64,000 bases of DNA from UBA7672 sp030824255 (GTDB lineage Bacteria; Pseudomonadota; Alphaproteobacteria; Caulobacterales; Hyphomonadaceae), in NCBI GenBank assembly GCA_942493305.1, contig OW818686.1, forward strand, positions 806,001-870,000, given 5' to 3'. Made by a program: the position numbers and the translations under genes. Below, piece by piece: positions 54,417 to 64,000 of the stretch (position 1 is its first letter; each line of letters opens with the position of its first letter). Below the pieces are notes generated by a model. It saw only the letters and a list, made by a program, of their open reading frames with translations. It ran no database searches and was not told the DNA's origin.

Positions 54417-56914
54417 AATTCACCCTCCCCTGGCTGAAAGACTATCTCGACACCCATGCCGATCTCGCGGCGATCCTCGAAGCCATGACGATGGCCGGTC
54501 TTGAGGTTGAGGAAGCGCACGATCCGCGCGAGGCGCTGAAACAGTTCACCGTCTGCCGCATCGTTTCCGCAGCCCAGCACCCGAACGCCGACAAGCTGCA
54601 GGTCTGCCAGGTCGAGACTGTCGACGGCATGAAGGAGATCGTCTGCGGCGGCCTCAACGCCCGCCCCGGCCTCGTCACCGCCTACGCGCCCATCGGCGCC
54701 TTCATCCCCGGCTCCGGTATCACGCTGGTTCCCAAGCCCGTGCGCGGCGTCGTCTCCAACGGCATGCTCTGCTCCGGCGGCGAGATGCAGACCGACGAAG
54801 ACCCCTTCCGCCTGCGCATCGCCCGCTTCGATGACTGGAAGTTCCGCGCCGAAGCGCTCGGTATCTCCGAAGAGCAGGCCATCGCCGACGGCGGCATCAT
54901 CGAACTGCCGGATACGACGAAAGTCGGCTCCCCCGTCGCCGACGCACTCGCCTTGGATACCGTTATCGATTTCGAAGTCACGCCGAACCGGCCCGACTGG
55001 CTCGGCGTCACCGGCATCGCGCGTGATCTTTCCGCGAAAGGCCTCGGCCCGTTCAAACTGCCGAAGGTCGAGCCCATCCCCGGCAAATTCCCGAGCCCCG
55101 TGAAAGTCCGCATCGATGCCCCCGAAGCCTGCCCCGTCTTCGCAGGCCGTCTCATTCGCGGCGTCCAGAACAAGCCGTCGCCGGAGTGGATGCAGAAACG
55201 CCTCAAGGCGATCGGCATCAATCCGAAGAGCATGCTGGTGGACGTCACCAACTACATCTCGATCGACCGCTGCCGTCCGCTGCACGTCTATGACGCCGCA
55301 AAGCTGAACGGGAACATCGTCGCCCGCCTCGGCACGGCGGACGACTCGTTCGCGGCGCTCGACGGCAAGATCTATTCCAACCTCACCGAGATGTGCGTCA
55401 TCGCCGACGACACCGGCGCCATCGGTCTCGGCGGCGTGATGGGCGGCGAGACGACCGGCTGCTCGATCGAAACGGTCGATGTCTTTATCGAGAGCGCCTA
55501 TTTCGACGCCAACCGCACGGCCCGCACGGGCCGCGCAACCGGCATCATTTCCGACGCCCGCTTCCGCAATGAACGCGGCATCGATCCGCACTCCTGCGTC
55601 GACGGCATCGAACTCGCCACCAAACTGATCCTCGAAACCTGCGGCGGCGAAGCTTCCGAAGTCATCGTCGCCGGCAAGGCGCCGGACGGTCCGGCTCCCG
55701 TCGCCTTCCGCCCCCGCGACATGAAGCGTCTCACCGGCCTCGACATGCCGGCCAAGCGCATGGAGCAGATCCTGCGCGCGCTTGGCTTCGAGCCTGTCGT
55801 TCCGCCCAAGGCGCAGCACGACAACGACACCATCTGGGCCGTCAAAGTCCCTTCCTGGCGCCCAGACGTGGAAGGCTCCGCCGACATCGTCGAGGAACTC
55901 ATCCGCATCGAAGGCTACGACAAGCTGCCCGACGAAAAACTCCCGGCGCCCGCAACGCTCGGCGTTGTCGTCACGCCGATGCAGAACCGCGTCCGCACCG
56001 CTCGCCGAGTCCTCGCCGCGCGCGGCTTCCTCGAGACGGTCACCTGGTCCTTCATGCACCATGAAGAGGCCGCTCTGATGATCGGCGGCGCCAACAATCT
56101 TCAGGACGCGCTGACCATCGACAATCCCATCGCGTCCGATCTCGACTACATGCGCCCGTCCATGCTCGCGAACCTTGCCCAGGGCGCCCAGCGCAATGCC
56201 GACCATGGCGCCGACGACGTCCGCCTGTTCGAAGCTGGCCCCGTCTATCCGGGCGACAAGCCAACCGACCAGCGCATGCACGTCGCTGCCGTGGTGAAAG
56301 CCGCCAAGGCCCGCGACTGGCAGGGCGCGCCTGCCCCCTACACCGCCTTCTCCGCCAAGGCCGATCTCTTCGCCCTGCTCCAGTCGCTGGATCAGTCACC
56401 TGAAAAATTCCAGATCGGCCCCGTCGATGCCCCCTACTGGCACCCCGGCCGCTCCGGCACGCTTCGCCTGGGTCCCAAGCAGGTGATCGCTACTTTCGGC
56501 GAGCTCCACCCCGCCTTCCTGAAGGCGCTGCGCGTCGACGGCCCCGTCATCGCGATCGAACTTGCGCTCGACGCCCTGCCGCAGACCAAGGCGAAGCCCA
56601 CAAAGACGCGCGCAGTCCTGGACAAGGCCGACCAGACGCCGATCCGTCGCGACTTCGCTTTCGTGGTGGACGAGAAGGTTGCCGCCGGCGACATCACCCG
56701 CACGGCCCTCAAGGCTGACCCCAAGCTGATCACCGCCGCCCGCATCTTCGACGTCTATCGCGGCGCGGGTATCGGCGATGGCAAGAAGTCGGTCGCGGTC
56801 GAGGTCACGCTTCAGCCGCGCGGACAGGCCATGAAGGACGAGGAGATCGACGCGGTCTCCCAGGCCATCGTGAAGGCGGTCGCGAAAGCGACGGGCGCCA
56901 CCCTCCGGGGCTGA
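54413..56914 (+). CDS. pheT: Phenylalanyl-tRNA synthetase beta subunit
   Basis: An 833-residue beta subunit: start MKFTLPWLKDYLDTHADL, the tRNA-binding EMAP-like segment (about 40-150), B3/B4 editing domain in the middle, the B5 domain and the C-terminal anticodon-binding FDX domain (TPIRRDFAFVVDEKV, IGDGKKSVAVEVTLQP). The length is normal for bacteria. It overlaps the preceding SUKH-like gene by 4 bp. Confidence 0.97.
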   Translation: MKFTLPWLKDYLDTHADLAAILEAMTMAGLEVEEAHDPREALKQFTVCRIVSAAQHPNADKLQVCQVETVDGMKEIVCGGLNARPGLVTAYAPIGAFIPGSGITLVPKPVRGVVSNGMLCSGGEMQTDEDPFRLRIARFDDWKFRAEALGISEEQAIADGGIIELPDTTKVGSPVADALALDTVIDFEVTPNRPDWLGVTGIARDLSAKGLGPFKLPKVEPIPGKFPSPVKVRIDAPEACPVFAGRLIRGVQNKPSPEWMQKRLKAIGINPKSMLVDVTNYISIDRCRPLHVYDAAKLNGNIVARLGTADDSFAALDGKIYSNLTEMCVIADDTGAIGLGGVMGGETTGCSIETVDVFIESAYFDANRTARTGRATGIISDARFRNERGIDPHSCVDGIELATKLILETCGGEASEVIVAGKAPDGPAPVAFRPRDMKRLTGLDMPAKRMEQILRALGFEPVVPPKAQHDNDTIWAVKVPSWRPDVEGSADIVEELIRIEGYDKLPDEKLPAPATLGVVVTPMQNRVRTARRVLAARGFLETVTWSFMHHEEAALMIGGANNLQDALTIDNPIASDLDYMRPSMLANLAQGAQRNADHGADDVRLFEAGPVYPGDKPTDQRMHVAAVVKAAKARDWQGAPAPYTAFSAKADLFALLQSLDQSPEKFQIGPVDAPYWHPGRSGTLRLGPKQVIATFGELHPAFLKALRVDGPVIAIELALDALPQTKAKPTKTRAVLDKADQTPIRRDFAFVVDEKVAAGDITRTALKADPKLITAARIFDVYRGAGIGDGKKSVAVEVTLQPRGQAMKDEEIDAVSQAIVKAVAKATGATLRG

Positions 56915-57047
56915 GAGGCCCGGCGCCCGCGCGCTGTATTCCTTGCGACATGCATGGCGTTGCTGGCCAAGGCTCCCGAGCAGGGAACCGGGGTTCCCGC
57001 CTCTGCGTTGGGTCTTTTGCATCACGCAAACCCGGAAAGGCAGAGCC

Positions 57048-57947
57048 ATGCCCGCGCGCGCATACTGGAAAGGCTATCTGCGCCTCTCCCTCGTCACGAT
57101 CGGCATCGAGCTCTACACCGCCGTGAACAGCGGCAAGGAGACAGCTCTCCACCAGATCCACAAATCCTCCGGCAAGCGGATCCGCTACGAAAAGGTCGCC
57201 CCCGGCATTGGCGCGGTGAAGGCGAAGGACATCGTGAAGGGCGTCGAGGTCGACAAGGACGAATACGTGGTCCTTGACCCCGAGGAACTCGACGAGATCA
57301 AACTCGAAAGCCGCCGCACGATCGACCTCGTGCAGTTCGTCGACCATGACGAAATCGACCCCCGCTATTACGAACGCCCCTATTACGTGACCCCCGCCGG
57401 TGATGAAGTCGCCGCCGAGGGCTTCGCCGTCATCCGCGAAGCGCTGCGTGGCGGCAAGAAGATCGGCCTCGGCCAGATGGCCACGCGCGGCCGCGACCAG
57501 ATCTGCGCCGTCCGCGCATGCGGCGATGGCCTGCTGCTCGAAACCCTGCGCTACGCCACCGAGGTGAAAGACAGCGACACGATATTCGACACCATCCCGA
57601 ACGTGAAGCCCGACAGGGAAATGCTCACGCTTGCCAACGAACTCATCAAGAAGAAGACGCACAAGTTCGACCCCGACAAGTTCAAGTCGCACTATGCCGC
57701 CGCGCTTCGGGCGCTGATCAACGAGAAGAAGAAGACCGGCGAAGTCTCTCACGCGAGCGATGAGGAGCTCGGCGTCAAAGGCCAGGGCAACGTCATCGAC
57801 CTCATGGCCGCCCTGCGCGCCAGCGTGAAAGGCAAGGCCGCCGCCAAGGCCGGCAAAGGCCCGACGCGGAAGAAGACCGCAACCCGAAAAACACCCACCG
57901 CCCGGAAGAGCGCAAAGAAGGCCCCGCCGAAGAGGAAAGCGAGCTAG
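57048..57947 (+). CDS. ku: Ku protein, non-homologous end joining
   Basis: A 299-residue bacterial Ku: ARAYWKGYLRLSLVTIGIELYTA, HQIHKSSGKRIRYEKV, PYYVTPAGDEVAAEGFAVIREAL and LANELIKKKTHKFDPDKFKSHY are family hallmarks. It forms a ring on DNA ends and recruits LigD. The C-terminal tail is very rich in Lys and Arg (KTATRKTPTARKSAKKAPPKRKAS), as in Ku proteins that bind DNA more stably. It is followed directly by ligD with no spacer. Confidence 0.96.
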   Translation: MPARAYWKGYLRLSLVTIGIELYTAVNSGKETALHQIHKSSGKRIRYEKVAPGIGAVKAKDIVKGVEVDKDEYVVLDPEELDEIKLESRRTIDLVQFVDHDEIDPRYYERPYYVTPAGDEVAAEGFAVIREALRGGKKIGLGQMATRGRDQICAVRACGDGLLLETLRYATEVKDSDTIFDTIPNVKPDREMLTLANELIKKKTHKFDPDKFKSHYAAALRALINEKKKTGEVSHASDEELGVKGQGNVIDLMAALRASVKGKAAAKAGKGPTRKKTATRKTPTARKSAKKAPPKRKAS

Positions 57948-60536
57948 ATGGCCGATGGCCTTTCCAGATACCGCTCCATGCGCGACTTCAAGTCGACGCC
58001 GGAGCCGCGCGGCAAGGCGAAGAAATCGAAGAGCGGCCGCCTCTTCATCATCCAGAAGCACGACGCCACGCGCCTGCATTATGATTTCCGCCTCGAACTC
58101 GATGGCGTTCTCCTGTCATGGGCCGTCACGCGCGGCCCGAGCCTCAATCCCGCCGACAAACGCCTCGCCGTTCAGACGGAAGATCACCCGATCGAGTATG
58201 GCGGTTTCGAAGGCGTCATCCCCGATGGCTATGGCGCTGGCACGGTCATGCTGTGGGATCGCGGCGAATGGCTGCCGCAGGGCGACCCGCACGAAGGACT
58301 GAAAAAGGGCGAACTGAAATTCGCCCTCTACGGAGAGCGTCTCAAGGGCGGCTTCGTTCTCGTTCGCCTGAAGCCAAAGCCCGGCGAGACATCAAAACGC
58401 GACAACTGGCTGCTCATCAAGGAGCGCGACGACTGGGCGAAGTACGATCTCATCGCAACCGAGGAATGGACCACGAGCATCAAGACAAAACGCTCACTCG
58501 CAGGGATCGAGACACAGGGAGACGCCTACCAGCGCGACAAGATGTATTCCCCAGACGCCACGACCAGAAAAGCGGCAAAGCCCGCACGCAAATCCACGCC
58601 CAAGGCCGCGAAGACGGGAGCTGCGAAGACATCCCCCGCAAAAAAGCCGCCGCCACATCGCGGCCCGCGCGTCCCTCCGCGCTTCGTCGCGCCCCAGCTC
58701 GCCCAGCTCGCAGACAAGCCGCCCGAGGGTGATGGCTGGCTGCACGAGATCAAGCTCGACGGCTATCGGATCATCGCCGTCGTCAAGAACGGCAACGCCA
58801 CGCTGTGGACGCGCAACGAGAAGAACTGGACGCACAAATACATGCGCATTGCGCATGCCGTGGAAGAGATCGGCCTCGTCAACGGCGTCTTCGATGGTGA
58901 GCTTGTGGCGCTGGATGAAAATGGCGCCGCCGCCTTCTCGCAGATGCAGGCCGCCGCCGAGAACAGCGCCATACGCCTCGAATTCCACCTCTTCGACCTC
59001 CTCAACCATGAAGGCGCAGACCTGTCGGATCTGCCGCTGAGCGAACGCAAGGCGCGCCTTCGCTCCCTGCTGATCGATCCGCCCGAAGGCATCCGCTTCA
59101 GCGATCATATCCGGCAGGAGGGCGACCAGGTTCTTGCTTCAGCCTGCAGCCTCAAGCTCGAAGGCGTCATCTCCAAGCGCGCCGATGCGCCTTACACGTC
59201 GGGCCGCTCTGGCGCGTGGATCAAGTCGAAATGCATCGGCAATGATGAGTTCGTCATTGCCGGCTTCCGCCGGTCAGACAAACGCGGCCGCCCGTTCTCG
59301 TCTCTGATCCTCGGCGAATACGCCGGCGGCAAGCTGATCTATCGCGGCCGCGTCGGCACGGGCTTCGACGATGAGACGTTCGCGAGGCTCAAGACGAAAT
59401 TCGCCGGCCGCATCCGCAAGGCCAGCCCCTTGGATGATGAGCCCGCAGAGGCGCATCAGGGCGCCGTATGGCTGAAGCCGGATCTCGTCGCCCAGATCGC
59501 CTATCTCGAACAGACGCCCGATGGTTATCTGCGTCACCCGAGCTATCTGGGCCTGAGGGAAGACAAACCCGCCGAGGATGTGAACGTGGCCGCCCGCAAA
59601 CCAGCCCGCGCGTCGAAATCCGCACCCCCATCTGCCGGCAACGACGCCCCGCTCGGCGTCCGCCTCACCTCGCCGGACAAGGTGCTGTGGGAGGAGCCCG
59701 GCCTCACCAAGCTGGACCTTGCCGAATACTACGCGGCATTTGCAGACTACATCCTGCCCTCTCTCCAGGACCGCCCGCTGTCGATCGTGCGCTGCCCGGA
59801 CGGCGCATCGGCTGAATGCTTCTTCCAGAAGCACCACAACCCCTCGACGCCTGAAGATATTGAAACGGTCGGCATCCGTGAGAAGGATGGGAAGACAGGC
59901 CAGTATCTCGTCATCCGCACAAAGAAGGCGCTGGTCTCGGCTGCACAGGTCGGCGCGCTGGAGCTGCATGTCTGGGGCGCGCGCGCCGATGCAATCGAGA
60001 AACCCGAACGCCTGGTCTTCGATCTGGACCCGGACGAAGACCTCGATTTTTCCGTGGTGCGCGCAGCCGCGCTGGAAGTCCGCGACGTGCTCGACGCTCT
60101 CGGCCTCGCCAGCTTCCCGCTGCTCACCGGCGGCAAGGGCATCCACGTCATCGCGCCGATTTCGCGCCGCAATTCGTGGGACGAGGTGAAGACCTTCTGC
60201 CACGGCGTCGCCGACAAGCTCGCAGCCTCCGCGCCCGATCGCTATGTTGCGAACATGTCGAAGAAGAAGCGGCGCGGCCGCATCTTCATCGACTACCTGC
60301 GCAATGAACGCGGCTCCACGGCCATCGCGCCCTTCTCGCCCCGCGCAAAGCCCGCCGCCACTGTGGCGACCCCTGTCAGCTGGGCAGAGCTTCCGCGCAT
60401 CCAGTCGGCAGGCGCCTTCACGATGCAGACCATCGGCAAGCGCCTGAAGGCGCAGAAAGCTGATCCCTGGAAAGGCTACGCCGCCGCAGGCCGGCAGGCC
60501 ATTACGGCGGCGCGCCTGAAAGCCGTCACAAGCTAA
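57948..60536 (+). CDS. ligD: ATP-dependent DNA ligase D (PE-LIG-POL)
   Basis: An 862-residue multidomain NHEJ enzyme. PE domain (about residues 1-165: FIIQKHDATRLHYDFRLELDG, EGVIPDGYGAGTVMLWDRG). A linker rich in Lys, Ala and Pro precedes the ligase domain (about 245-540), with the adenylated lysine at residue 269 (EIKLDGYRII). The POL/primase domain is C-terminal (about 575-862), with FDLDPDEDLDFSVV as the metal-binding site and SAGAFTMQTIGKRL. The order PE-LIG-POL differs from the mycobacterial POL-PE-LIG order. The ATG directly follows the ku stop codon. Confidence 0.96.
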   Translation: MADGLSRYRSMRDFKSTPEPRGKAKKSKSGRLFIIQKHDATRLHYDFRLELDGVLLSWAVTRGPSLNPADKRLAVQTEDHPIEYGGFEGVIPDGYGAGTVMLWDRGEWLPQGDPHEGLKKGELKFALYGERLKGGFVLVRLKPKPGETSKRDNWLLIKERDDWAKYDLIATEEWTTSIKTKRSLAGIETQGDAYQRDKMYSPDATTRKAAKPARKSTPKAAKTGAAKTSPAKKPPPHRGPRVPPRFVAPQLAQLADKPPEGDGWLHEIKLDGYRIIAVVKNGNATLWTRNEKNWTHKYMRIAHAVEEIGLVNGVFDGELVALDENGAAAFSQMQAAAENSAIRLEFHLFDLLNHEGADLSDLPLSERKARLRSLLIDPPEGIRFSDHIRQEGDQVLASACSLKLEGVISKRADAPYTSGRSGAWIKSKCIGNDEFVIAGFRRSDKRGRPFSSLILGEYAGGKLIYRGRVGTGFDDETFARLKTKFAGRIRKASPLDDEPAEAHQGAVWLKPDLVAQIAYLEQTPDGYLRHPSYLGLREDKPAEDVNVAARKPARASKSAPPSAGNDAPLGVRLTSPDKVLWEEPGLTKLDLAEYYAAFADYILPSLQDRPLSIVRCPDGASAECFFQKHHNPSTPEDIETVGIREKDGKTGQYLVIRTKKALVSAAQVGALELHVWGARADAIEKPERLVFDLDPDEDLDFSVVRAAALEVRDVLDALGLASFPLLTGGKGIHVIAPISRRNSWDEVKTFCHGVADKLAASAPDRYVANMSKKKRRGRIFIDYLRNERGSTAIAPFSPRAKPAATVATPVSWAELPRIQSAGAFTMQTIGKRLKAQKADPWKGYAAAGRQAITAARLKAVTS

Positions 60537-60550
60537 GCCGTCACAAGCTA
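60521..60550. repeat. 15-bp tandem duplication spanning the ligD stop codon
   Basis: agccgtcacaagcta occurs twice in succession, followed by a partial third copy (agcgtcacc). The first unit encodes the last ligD residues and the stop; the second repeats the same stretch after the stop. It likely arose by slippage and does not change the protein. Confidence 0.7.
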
Positions 60551-60568
60551 AGCGTCACCGGCCTGGCT

Positions 60569-63151
60569 CTAGTTGTCCCGCAGCTCCGATTTCACCTTCT
60601 CCGCCAGCTGGCGCAGCGTGAAAGGTTTCGGCAGGAAGGTGATGCCGCGATCATCCTCCAGCGTCTTGGCGAGATCGCGCTCGGCATAGCCCGAGATGAA
60701 CATGACGCGCGTATTCTGCAGCCACGGCCGCGCTTCCTTGAGCAGCGCCGGACCATCCATGCCCGGCATCACCACGTCGGAGATCAGCAGGTCGATTGTG
60801 CCCGCCTGCCCCTTGATGATCTCGAGCGCCATCTCGCCATCGCTGGCCTCGATGACGGAATAGCCGCACGACTGCAGCAGCTGGGCTGCAATGCCGCGCA
60901 CCCCGTCCTCGTCCTCGACCAGCAGGATGCTGCCGCGTCCCGAAAGATCGCCGCTGTTCGACGCAGACGCCTTGGGCGCCGGCGCGTTCTCGAGAACCGA
61001 AGGCTCGTGCGCTTCCTCGATCGGCCCGGTCCAGGCCGGCAGGAAGATCTTGAACGTCGTGCCACGACCGACCTTGGAGACCGGATAGATGAAGCCGCCG
61101 AGCTGCTTGACGATGCCATAGACCGTTGCGAGGCCAAGGCCCGTGCCCTTGCCTTCCGCCTTGGTGGTGAAGAACGGCTCGAAGATTTTCTCCAGCACGT
61201 CGGGCGGAATGCCGCCGCCATCGTCAACCACTTCGATCAGCGCATAGTCGCCATCGGTCACGTGCGTGAAGCCATCCTTGCGCGCCGCCGCCGCATCCGA
61301 CCTTGACGTGCGGATCAGCAGGCGGCCGCCGCCGCTCTTGTCGATCATGGCGTCGCGCGCATTGGTGCAGAGGTTGGTGACCACCGTCTCCAGCTGCCCC
61401 TTGTCCGCGCGAATACGCGGCAGGTCGCGGCCATGCACGATGTCCAGCTTGATGCGCTCGTCGATGATGTCGCGCAGCAGGGTGTAATAGTCCGACAGCG
61501 CATCCGTCACGTCGAACACTTCGGGGCGGAACACCTGCTGGCGCGTGAAGGCCAGCATGGTGCGGATCAGCTGCGCGCCGCGCGCGGCGAACTCGTTGAT
61601 CGACTTCAGCTCGAAGAAGGTCGGATCGCCCGGAGGGTGCCGGATTTCGAGCTTGTTCACGTTGAGGATGATGCCGGCCAGCATGTTGTTGAACTCGTGC
61701 GCCAGCCCGCCCGCCATGTTGCCCAGCGCCTGCAGCTTTTCGCCCTGCGCCAGACGCTTCTCGAGTTCACGCTTCTCGGTCGTGTCGATGACGTAGGCGG
61801 CGGCGGGGCGTCCCTGCCGGTCCAGCGTCACGAACACGTCGGCCGAGCGGTCCTTGGTGCCCGCCAGCTTGAAGGTGCGCGCGCCATCCAGCGCCTTGGT
61901 CAGTTCCTCGGCCAGCGCGGCCGTGCCCTGGTCGGCGACGAACAGGTCGGCAAAGCGTGCGCCCGGCTGCGCGCGTCCGCCGGTCATCTCGATGAGCGAC
62001 CGGTTGGCGTCCAGCATGACTGCAGTCTCGACGCCCTCGCCATCAAGGCGGACGACGCCGAATGGCGCATCGGCGAACATCGTGTCATCCGCACGGCCCG
62101 CTGCTGACATCTCTGGCGCGGAGCCAGAAACCGCCACCGGCGCCCGCCGCACGGTCTGTTCGCTCGCGCTCGCCACATAGACGATCGAACGGGTCAGCGC
62201 ATCGGCGCCCTTGCCCGACCAGATCGTGATCAGCGTCGCCGAGCTCTCGACGCCATCGCGGGCGCGCAACACGACTTCGGCGCGCTGGCTCGACTGGCCG
62301 CGCACTTCACGCTTCATCAGCTTGAGGCCTTCGGGCCGCATGATGTCTTCAAGGCGCAGCGCGTGCTCGCCGTCAGGCAGGCCCAGCATCTGGCGAAGCG
62401 TCTGGTTGATATAGACGACGCGGCCGTCGCGGCGCGCCGAGAAGAAGCCGACTGGCGCATCTTCCACGTAGAGCGCGCGCGGATCGACCGAGCCGCTCGC
62501 CACCGAGGAAGACGACGCCTCGATCTTGCGCAGGCGCCAGAGCGCGCGCGTTGCACCCAGCGGCGCCACGCTCGCCTCGAACTGGGTCGGCGTCAGGCTG
62601 TCGCCGAACAGCAGCGCCGGCAGGAGTTCCGTGCGCGCCAGGCCCGCCTTCGCCGCCTTGGACAGGCGATAGATCGGCGCCGCCATGCCGGGGTTCGCCG
62701 AGAACAGGCGGTCCACCGAGGGAGCATGTGCGCTGTCGCCGACTTCATGCGCCAGCTGCGAAAGTTCCAGATAGGCCGCGTTGGCCGCAACGCTCGCCCC
62801 GCCGCGATCGGAGATCAGCGCGGGCTCCATCAGCGCTTCCAGCCAGATGTGCTTCTTGGTGGCCTGCGCCGCCGCCTCCGCCGCCCCCCTCTCCGGGAAC
62901 ACCCCCAACCGCCTCCCCGCCCCCCTCACCGCCCACAACACCAGCACCAGACCCATCGTGCCCAGCGCGATCACCAGCACCGCGCCCGCAGGTCCGACAG
63001 CATCGCTCCAGGTGAGCGCCATGCCAGCCGCGCCGCCCGCCACGACCAGCGCAGCCCAGAAGCCGAGCTGCAGATAGTCGAAGCCTTTCGATGGCGCTGG
63101 CGCCGGCGTCTCGATCGTTTCGTAGACGAGAGGTTCGTTAGCGTCAGCCAT
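60569..63151 (-). CDS. cckA: Hybrid sensor histidine kinase CckA
   Basis: An 860-residue cell-cycle kinase that feeds phosphate through ChpT to CtrA in Caulobacter and relatives. Two transmembrane helices (about residues 25-70), then two or three PAS-type sensor domains. The phosphorylated His485 is in GLAHEFNNMLAGIILNVN, HATPase boxes VTNLCTNARDAM, VVDDGGGIPPDVLEKIFEPF and GTGLGLATVYGIV, and a C-terminal receiver with Asp in DLLISDVVMPGMDGPAL. The start at 63151 opens onto the polar tail before the first helix; the frame extends upstream. It is convergent with ligD. Confidence 0.93.
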   Translation of the reverse strand: MADANEPLVYETIETPAPAPSKGFDYLQLGFWAALVVAGGAAGMALTWSDAVGPAGAVLVIALGTMGLVLVLWAVRGAGRRLGVFPERGAAEAAAQATKKHIWLEALMEPALISDRGGASVAANAAYLELSQLAHEVGDSAHAPSVDRLFSANPGMAAPIYRLSKAAKAGLARTELLPALLFGDSLTPTQFEASVAPLGATRALWRLRKIEASSSSVASGSVDPRALYVEDAPVGFFSARRDGRVVYINQTLRQMLGLPDGEHALRLEDIMRPEGLKLMKREVRGQSSQRAEVVLRARDGVESSATLITIWSGKGADALTRSIVYVASASEQTVRRAPVAVSGSAPEMSAAGRADDTMFADAPFGVVRLDGEGVETAVMLDANRSLIEMTGGRAQPGARFADLFVADQGTAALAEELTKALDGARTFKLAGTKDRSADVFVTLDRQGRPAAAYVIDTTEKRELEKRLAQGEKLQALGNMAGGLAHEFNNMLAGIILNVNKLEIRHPPGDPTFFELKSINEFAARGAQLIRTMLAFTRQQVFRPEVFDVTDALSDYYTLLRDIIDERIKLDIVHGRDLPRIRADKGQLETVVTNLCTNARDAMIDKSGGGRLLIRTSRSDAAAARKDGFTHVTDGDYALIEVVDDGGGIPPDVLEKIFEPFFTTKAEGKGTGLGLATVYGIVKQLGGFIYPVSKVGRGTTFKIFLPAWTGPIEEAHEPSVLENAPAPKASASNSGDLSGRGSILLVEDEDGVRGIAAQLLQSCGYSVIEASDGEMALEIIKGQAGTIDLLISDVVMPGMDGPALLKEARPWLQNTRVMFISGYAERDLAKTLEDDRGITFLPKPFTLRQLAEKVKSELRDN

Positions 63152-63341
63152 GGTCGGTGGTCCGTTTCTCGGTCCGGTAGTCGTGGGGTGATTCGCCACG
63201 GCAGGGGTTACCCGGCCGGCGAGCATCAACGATCTGAGTCTGCTTGTGAATCCGCGAAATTCCCCAGCATTGGCGGGGGTTCGGGGTGTGATGGCGGCGC
63301 TCGTTGCGAGCTCGAATCAATAACGTGGCGAGACGCATCAT
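63144..63341 (-). CDS. Possible short coupled open reading frame between flhB and cckA
   Basis: A 65-codon frame starts at ATG 63341, overlapping the flhB stop codon (ATGATG), and ends 8 bp inside cckA. It encodes a basic arginine- and histidine-rich product with no recognised domain. The only support is the stop-start overlap on both sides; it may be a chance frame or a leader that couples cckA translation. Confidence 0.25.
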   Translation of the reverse strand: MMRLATLLIRARNERRHHTPNPRQCWGISRIHKQTQIVDARRPGNPCRGESPHDYRTEKRTTDHG

Positions 63342-64000
63342 TTCCGCGCGCCTCCCGGGCTGGTCTTCGATGTGCTCATCACGAAGCCGATGACCTTGGC
63401 CACCGCCTCGAAATGTTCGCGCGGGATCGACTCCTCGACCTCGACAACCGCGAAAAGCGCACGCGCGAGCGGCACGTTCTCGATGATCGGAATGTTGTGC
63501 TCCTTGGCCTTCTCGCGGATGCGGAGCGCCACGTCGTCGACGCCCTTGGCCATGCACATCGGCGCGGCATCGACGTCGGGATCGTAGCGTAGCGCCACCG
63601 AGTAGTGCGTCGGGTTGGTGATGACCACGGTCGCCTTCTGCACATTCTGCATCATGCGCTTGCGCGAGCGCTCAAGGCGGATCTGGCGCAGGCGCGCGCG
63701 GATGTGGGGATCGCCTTCCTGCTGCTTCACCTCGTCCCGGACATCGCGCCGCGACATGCGCATGCGCTGCATGAAGGTCCAGCGCTGCCAGATGTAGTCC
63801 AGGCCCGCGATAATGCCGATGACCACCACCGCCGCCAGAAGCAGCCGCCCGGCAATCGCCTGCGTCATCGCCAGCAGGCCTTCGGGATTGAGCCGCCCGG
63901 CTTCCGAGATCGCAGTCATTTCCGGCCAGACGGCGTACATCATCGCGCCGGTGATAGCCCCCATCTTGAGGAACGACTTCAGGAGGTTCATCCACCCCTG
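63338..64000 (-). CDS. flhB: Flagellar biosynthesis protein FlhB, C-terminal part (runs off the window)
   Basis: The visible 220 residues contain the last membrane helices (LLLAAVVVIGIIAGLDYIW) and the cytoplasmic export-switch domain. TNPTHYSVALRYD holds the NPTH autocleavage motif, and RDEVKQQEGDPHIRARLRQI is the linker region typical of FlhB. FlhB sets substrate specificity of the flagellar export apparatus. The gene continues past the right edge, so its N-terminus is absent. Position next to cckA on the same strand suggests a flagellar or cell-cycle neighbourhood. Confidence 0.93.
   Translation of the reverse strand, partial: QGWMNLLKSFLKMGAITGAMMYAVWPEMTAISEAGRLNPEGLLAMTQAIAGRLLLAAVVVIGIIAGLDYIWQRWTFMQRMRMSRRDVRDEVKQQEGDPHIRARLRQIRLERSRKRMMQNVQKATVVITNPTHYSVALRYDPDVDAAPMCMAKGVDDVALRIREKAKEHNIPIIENVPLARALFAVVEVEESIPREHFEAVAKVIGFVMSTSKTSPGGARK

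Noticed and set aside
54260..56281. A 673-codon open frame antisense to pheT
   Set aside because: Same artefact: Ala-, Asp-, Gly- and Arg-rich product without motifs, fully inside a certain gene.
57048..60536. ku-ligD as part of a defence island or phage
   Set aside because: Both genes have host-like composition and a normal arrangement for chromosomal NHEJ; no integrase, att site or other defence gene is nearby.

Overview
This 64 kb window is high-GC chromosomal DNA of an alphaproteobacterium. The essential kinase CckA, the FlhB/CckA neighbourhood, a PE-LIG-POL type LigD with Ku and the overall codon style suggest the Caulobacterales/Hyphomonadaceae side. That placement is inference from gene content; no rRNA is present to confirm it. 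Gene density is very high. No gene-free gap exceeds 300 bp, and I see no tRNA, rRNA, CRISPR array, prophage or insertion sequence.

Layout. 0-5.5 kb: TCA-cycle operon sucC-sucD-sucA (minus strand), ending in a strong terminator at the left edge. 5.5-13 kb: MFS transporter, Tat-type carotenoid oxygenase, a DUF2141 protein facing a membrane-bound LytTR regulator, a membrane-tethered TAXI binding protein and an acyltransferase. 13-24 kb: a receiver-only response regulator, ZapE ATPase, malate dehydrogenase, a tandem pair of exported FKBP isomerases, small lipoproteins, a GNAT and an NDUFA9-like protein. 24-25.5 kb: a low-GC Imm26-like orphan and UppP. 25.6-32 kb: the glutamate synthase operon (gltD, a small protein, gltB); gltB is split by a single frameshift. 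32-34 kb: a hipBA toxin-antitoxin module behind four palindromic operators spaced 49-50 bp apart. 35.2-39.2 kb: a four-gene operon of circularly permuted ATP-grasp, alpha-E, transglutaminase and Anbu (ancestral proteasome-like peptidase). 39-48 kb: PAP2 phosphatase, QueG, MtgA, a nucleoside-sugar-type epimerase, a palindromic repeat element, ribosomal protein S21 and two glycosyltransferases. 48.4-57 kb: the translation cluster infC, rpmI, rplT, pheS and pheT, interrupted by five exported-protein genes and by a SUKH-like gene between pheS and pheT. 57-60.5 kb: NHEJ genes ku and ligD. 60.5-64 kb: cckA and the C-terminal half of flhB, which runs off the window.

The most interesting material is the Anbu/ATP-grasp/alpha-E/transglutaminase operon, whose biochemical product is still unclear for the family and which here has a perfect palindrome upstream. 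Next are the regularly phased hipBA operators, the apparent AUC start codons of both infC and rpsU, a 13-bp tandem repeat in front of the DUF2141 gene beside a LytTR gene, and a hairpin that buries the ribosome binding site of a GIY-YIG gene. All function names come from recognising sequence motifs by eye; no database search was run.
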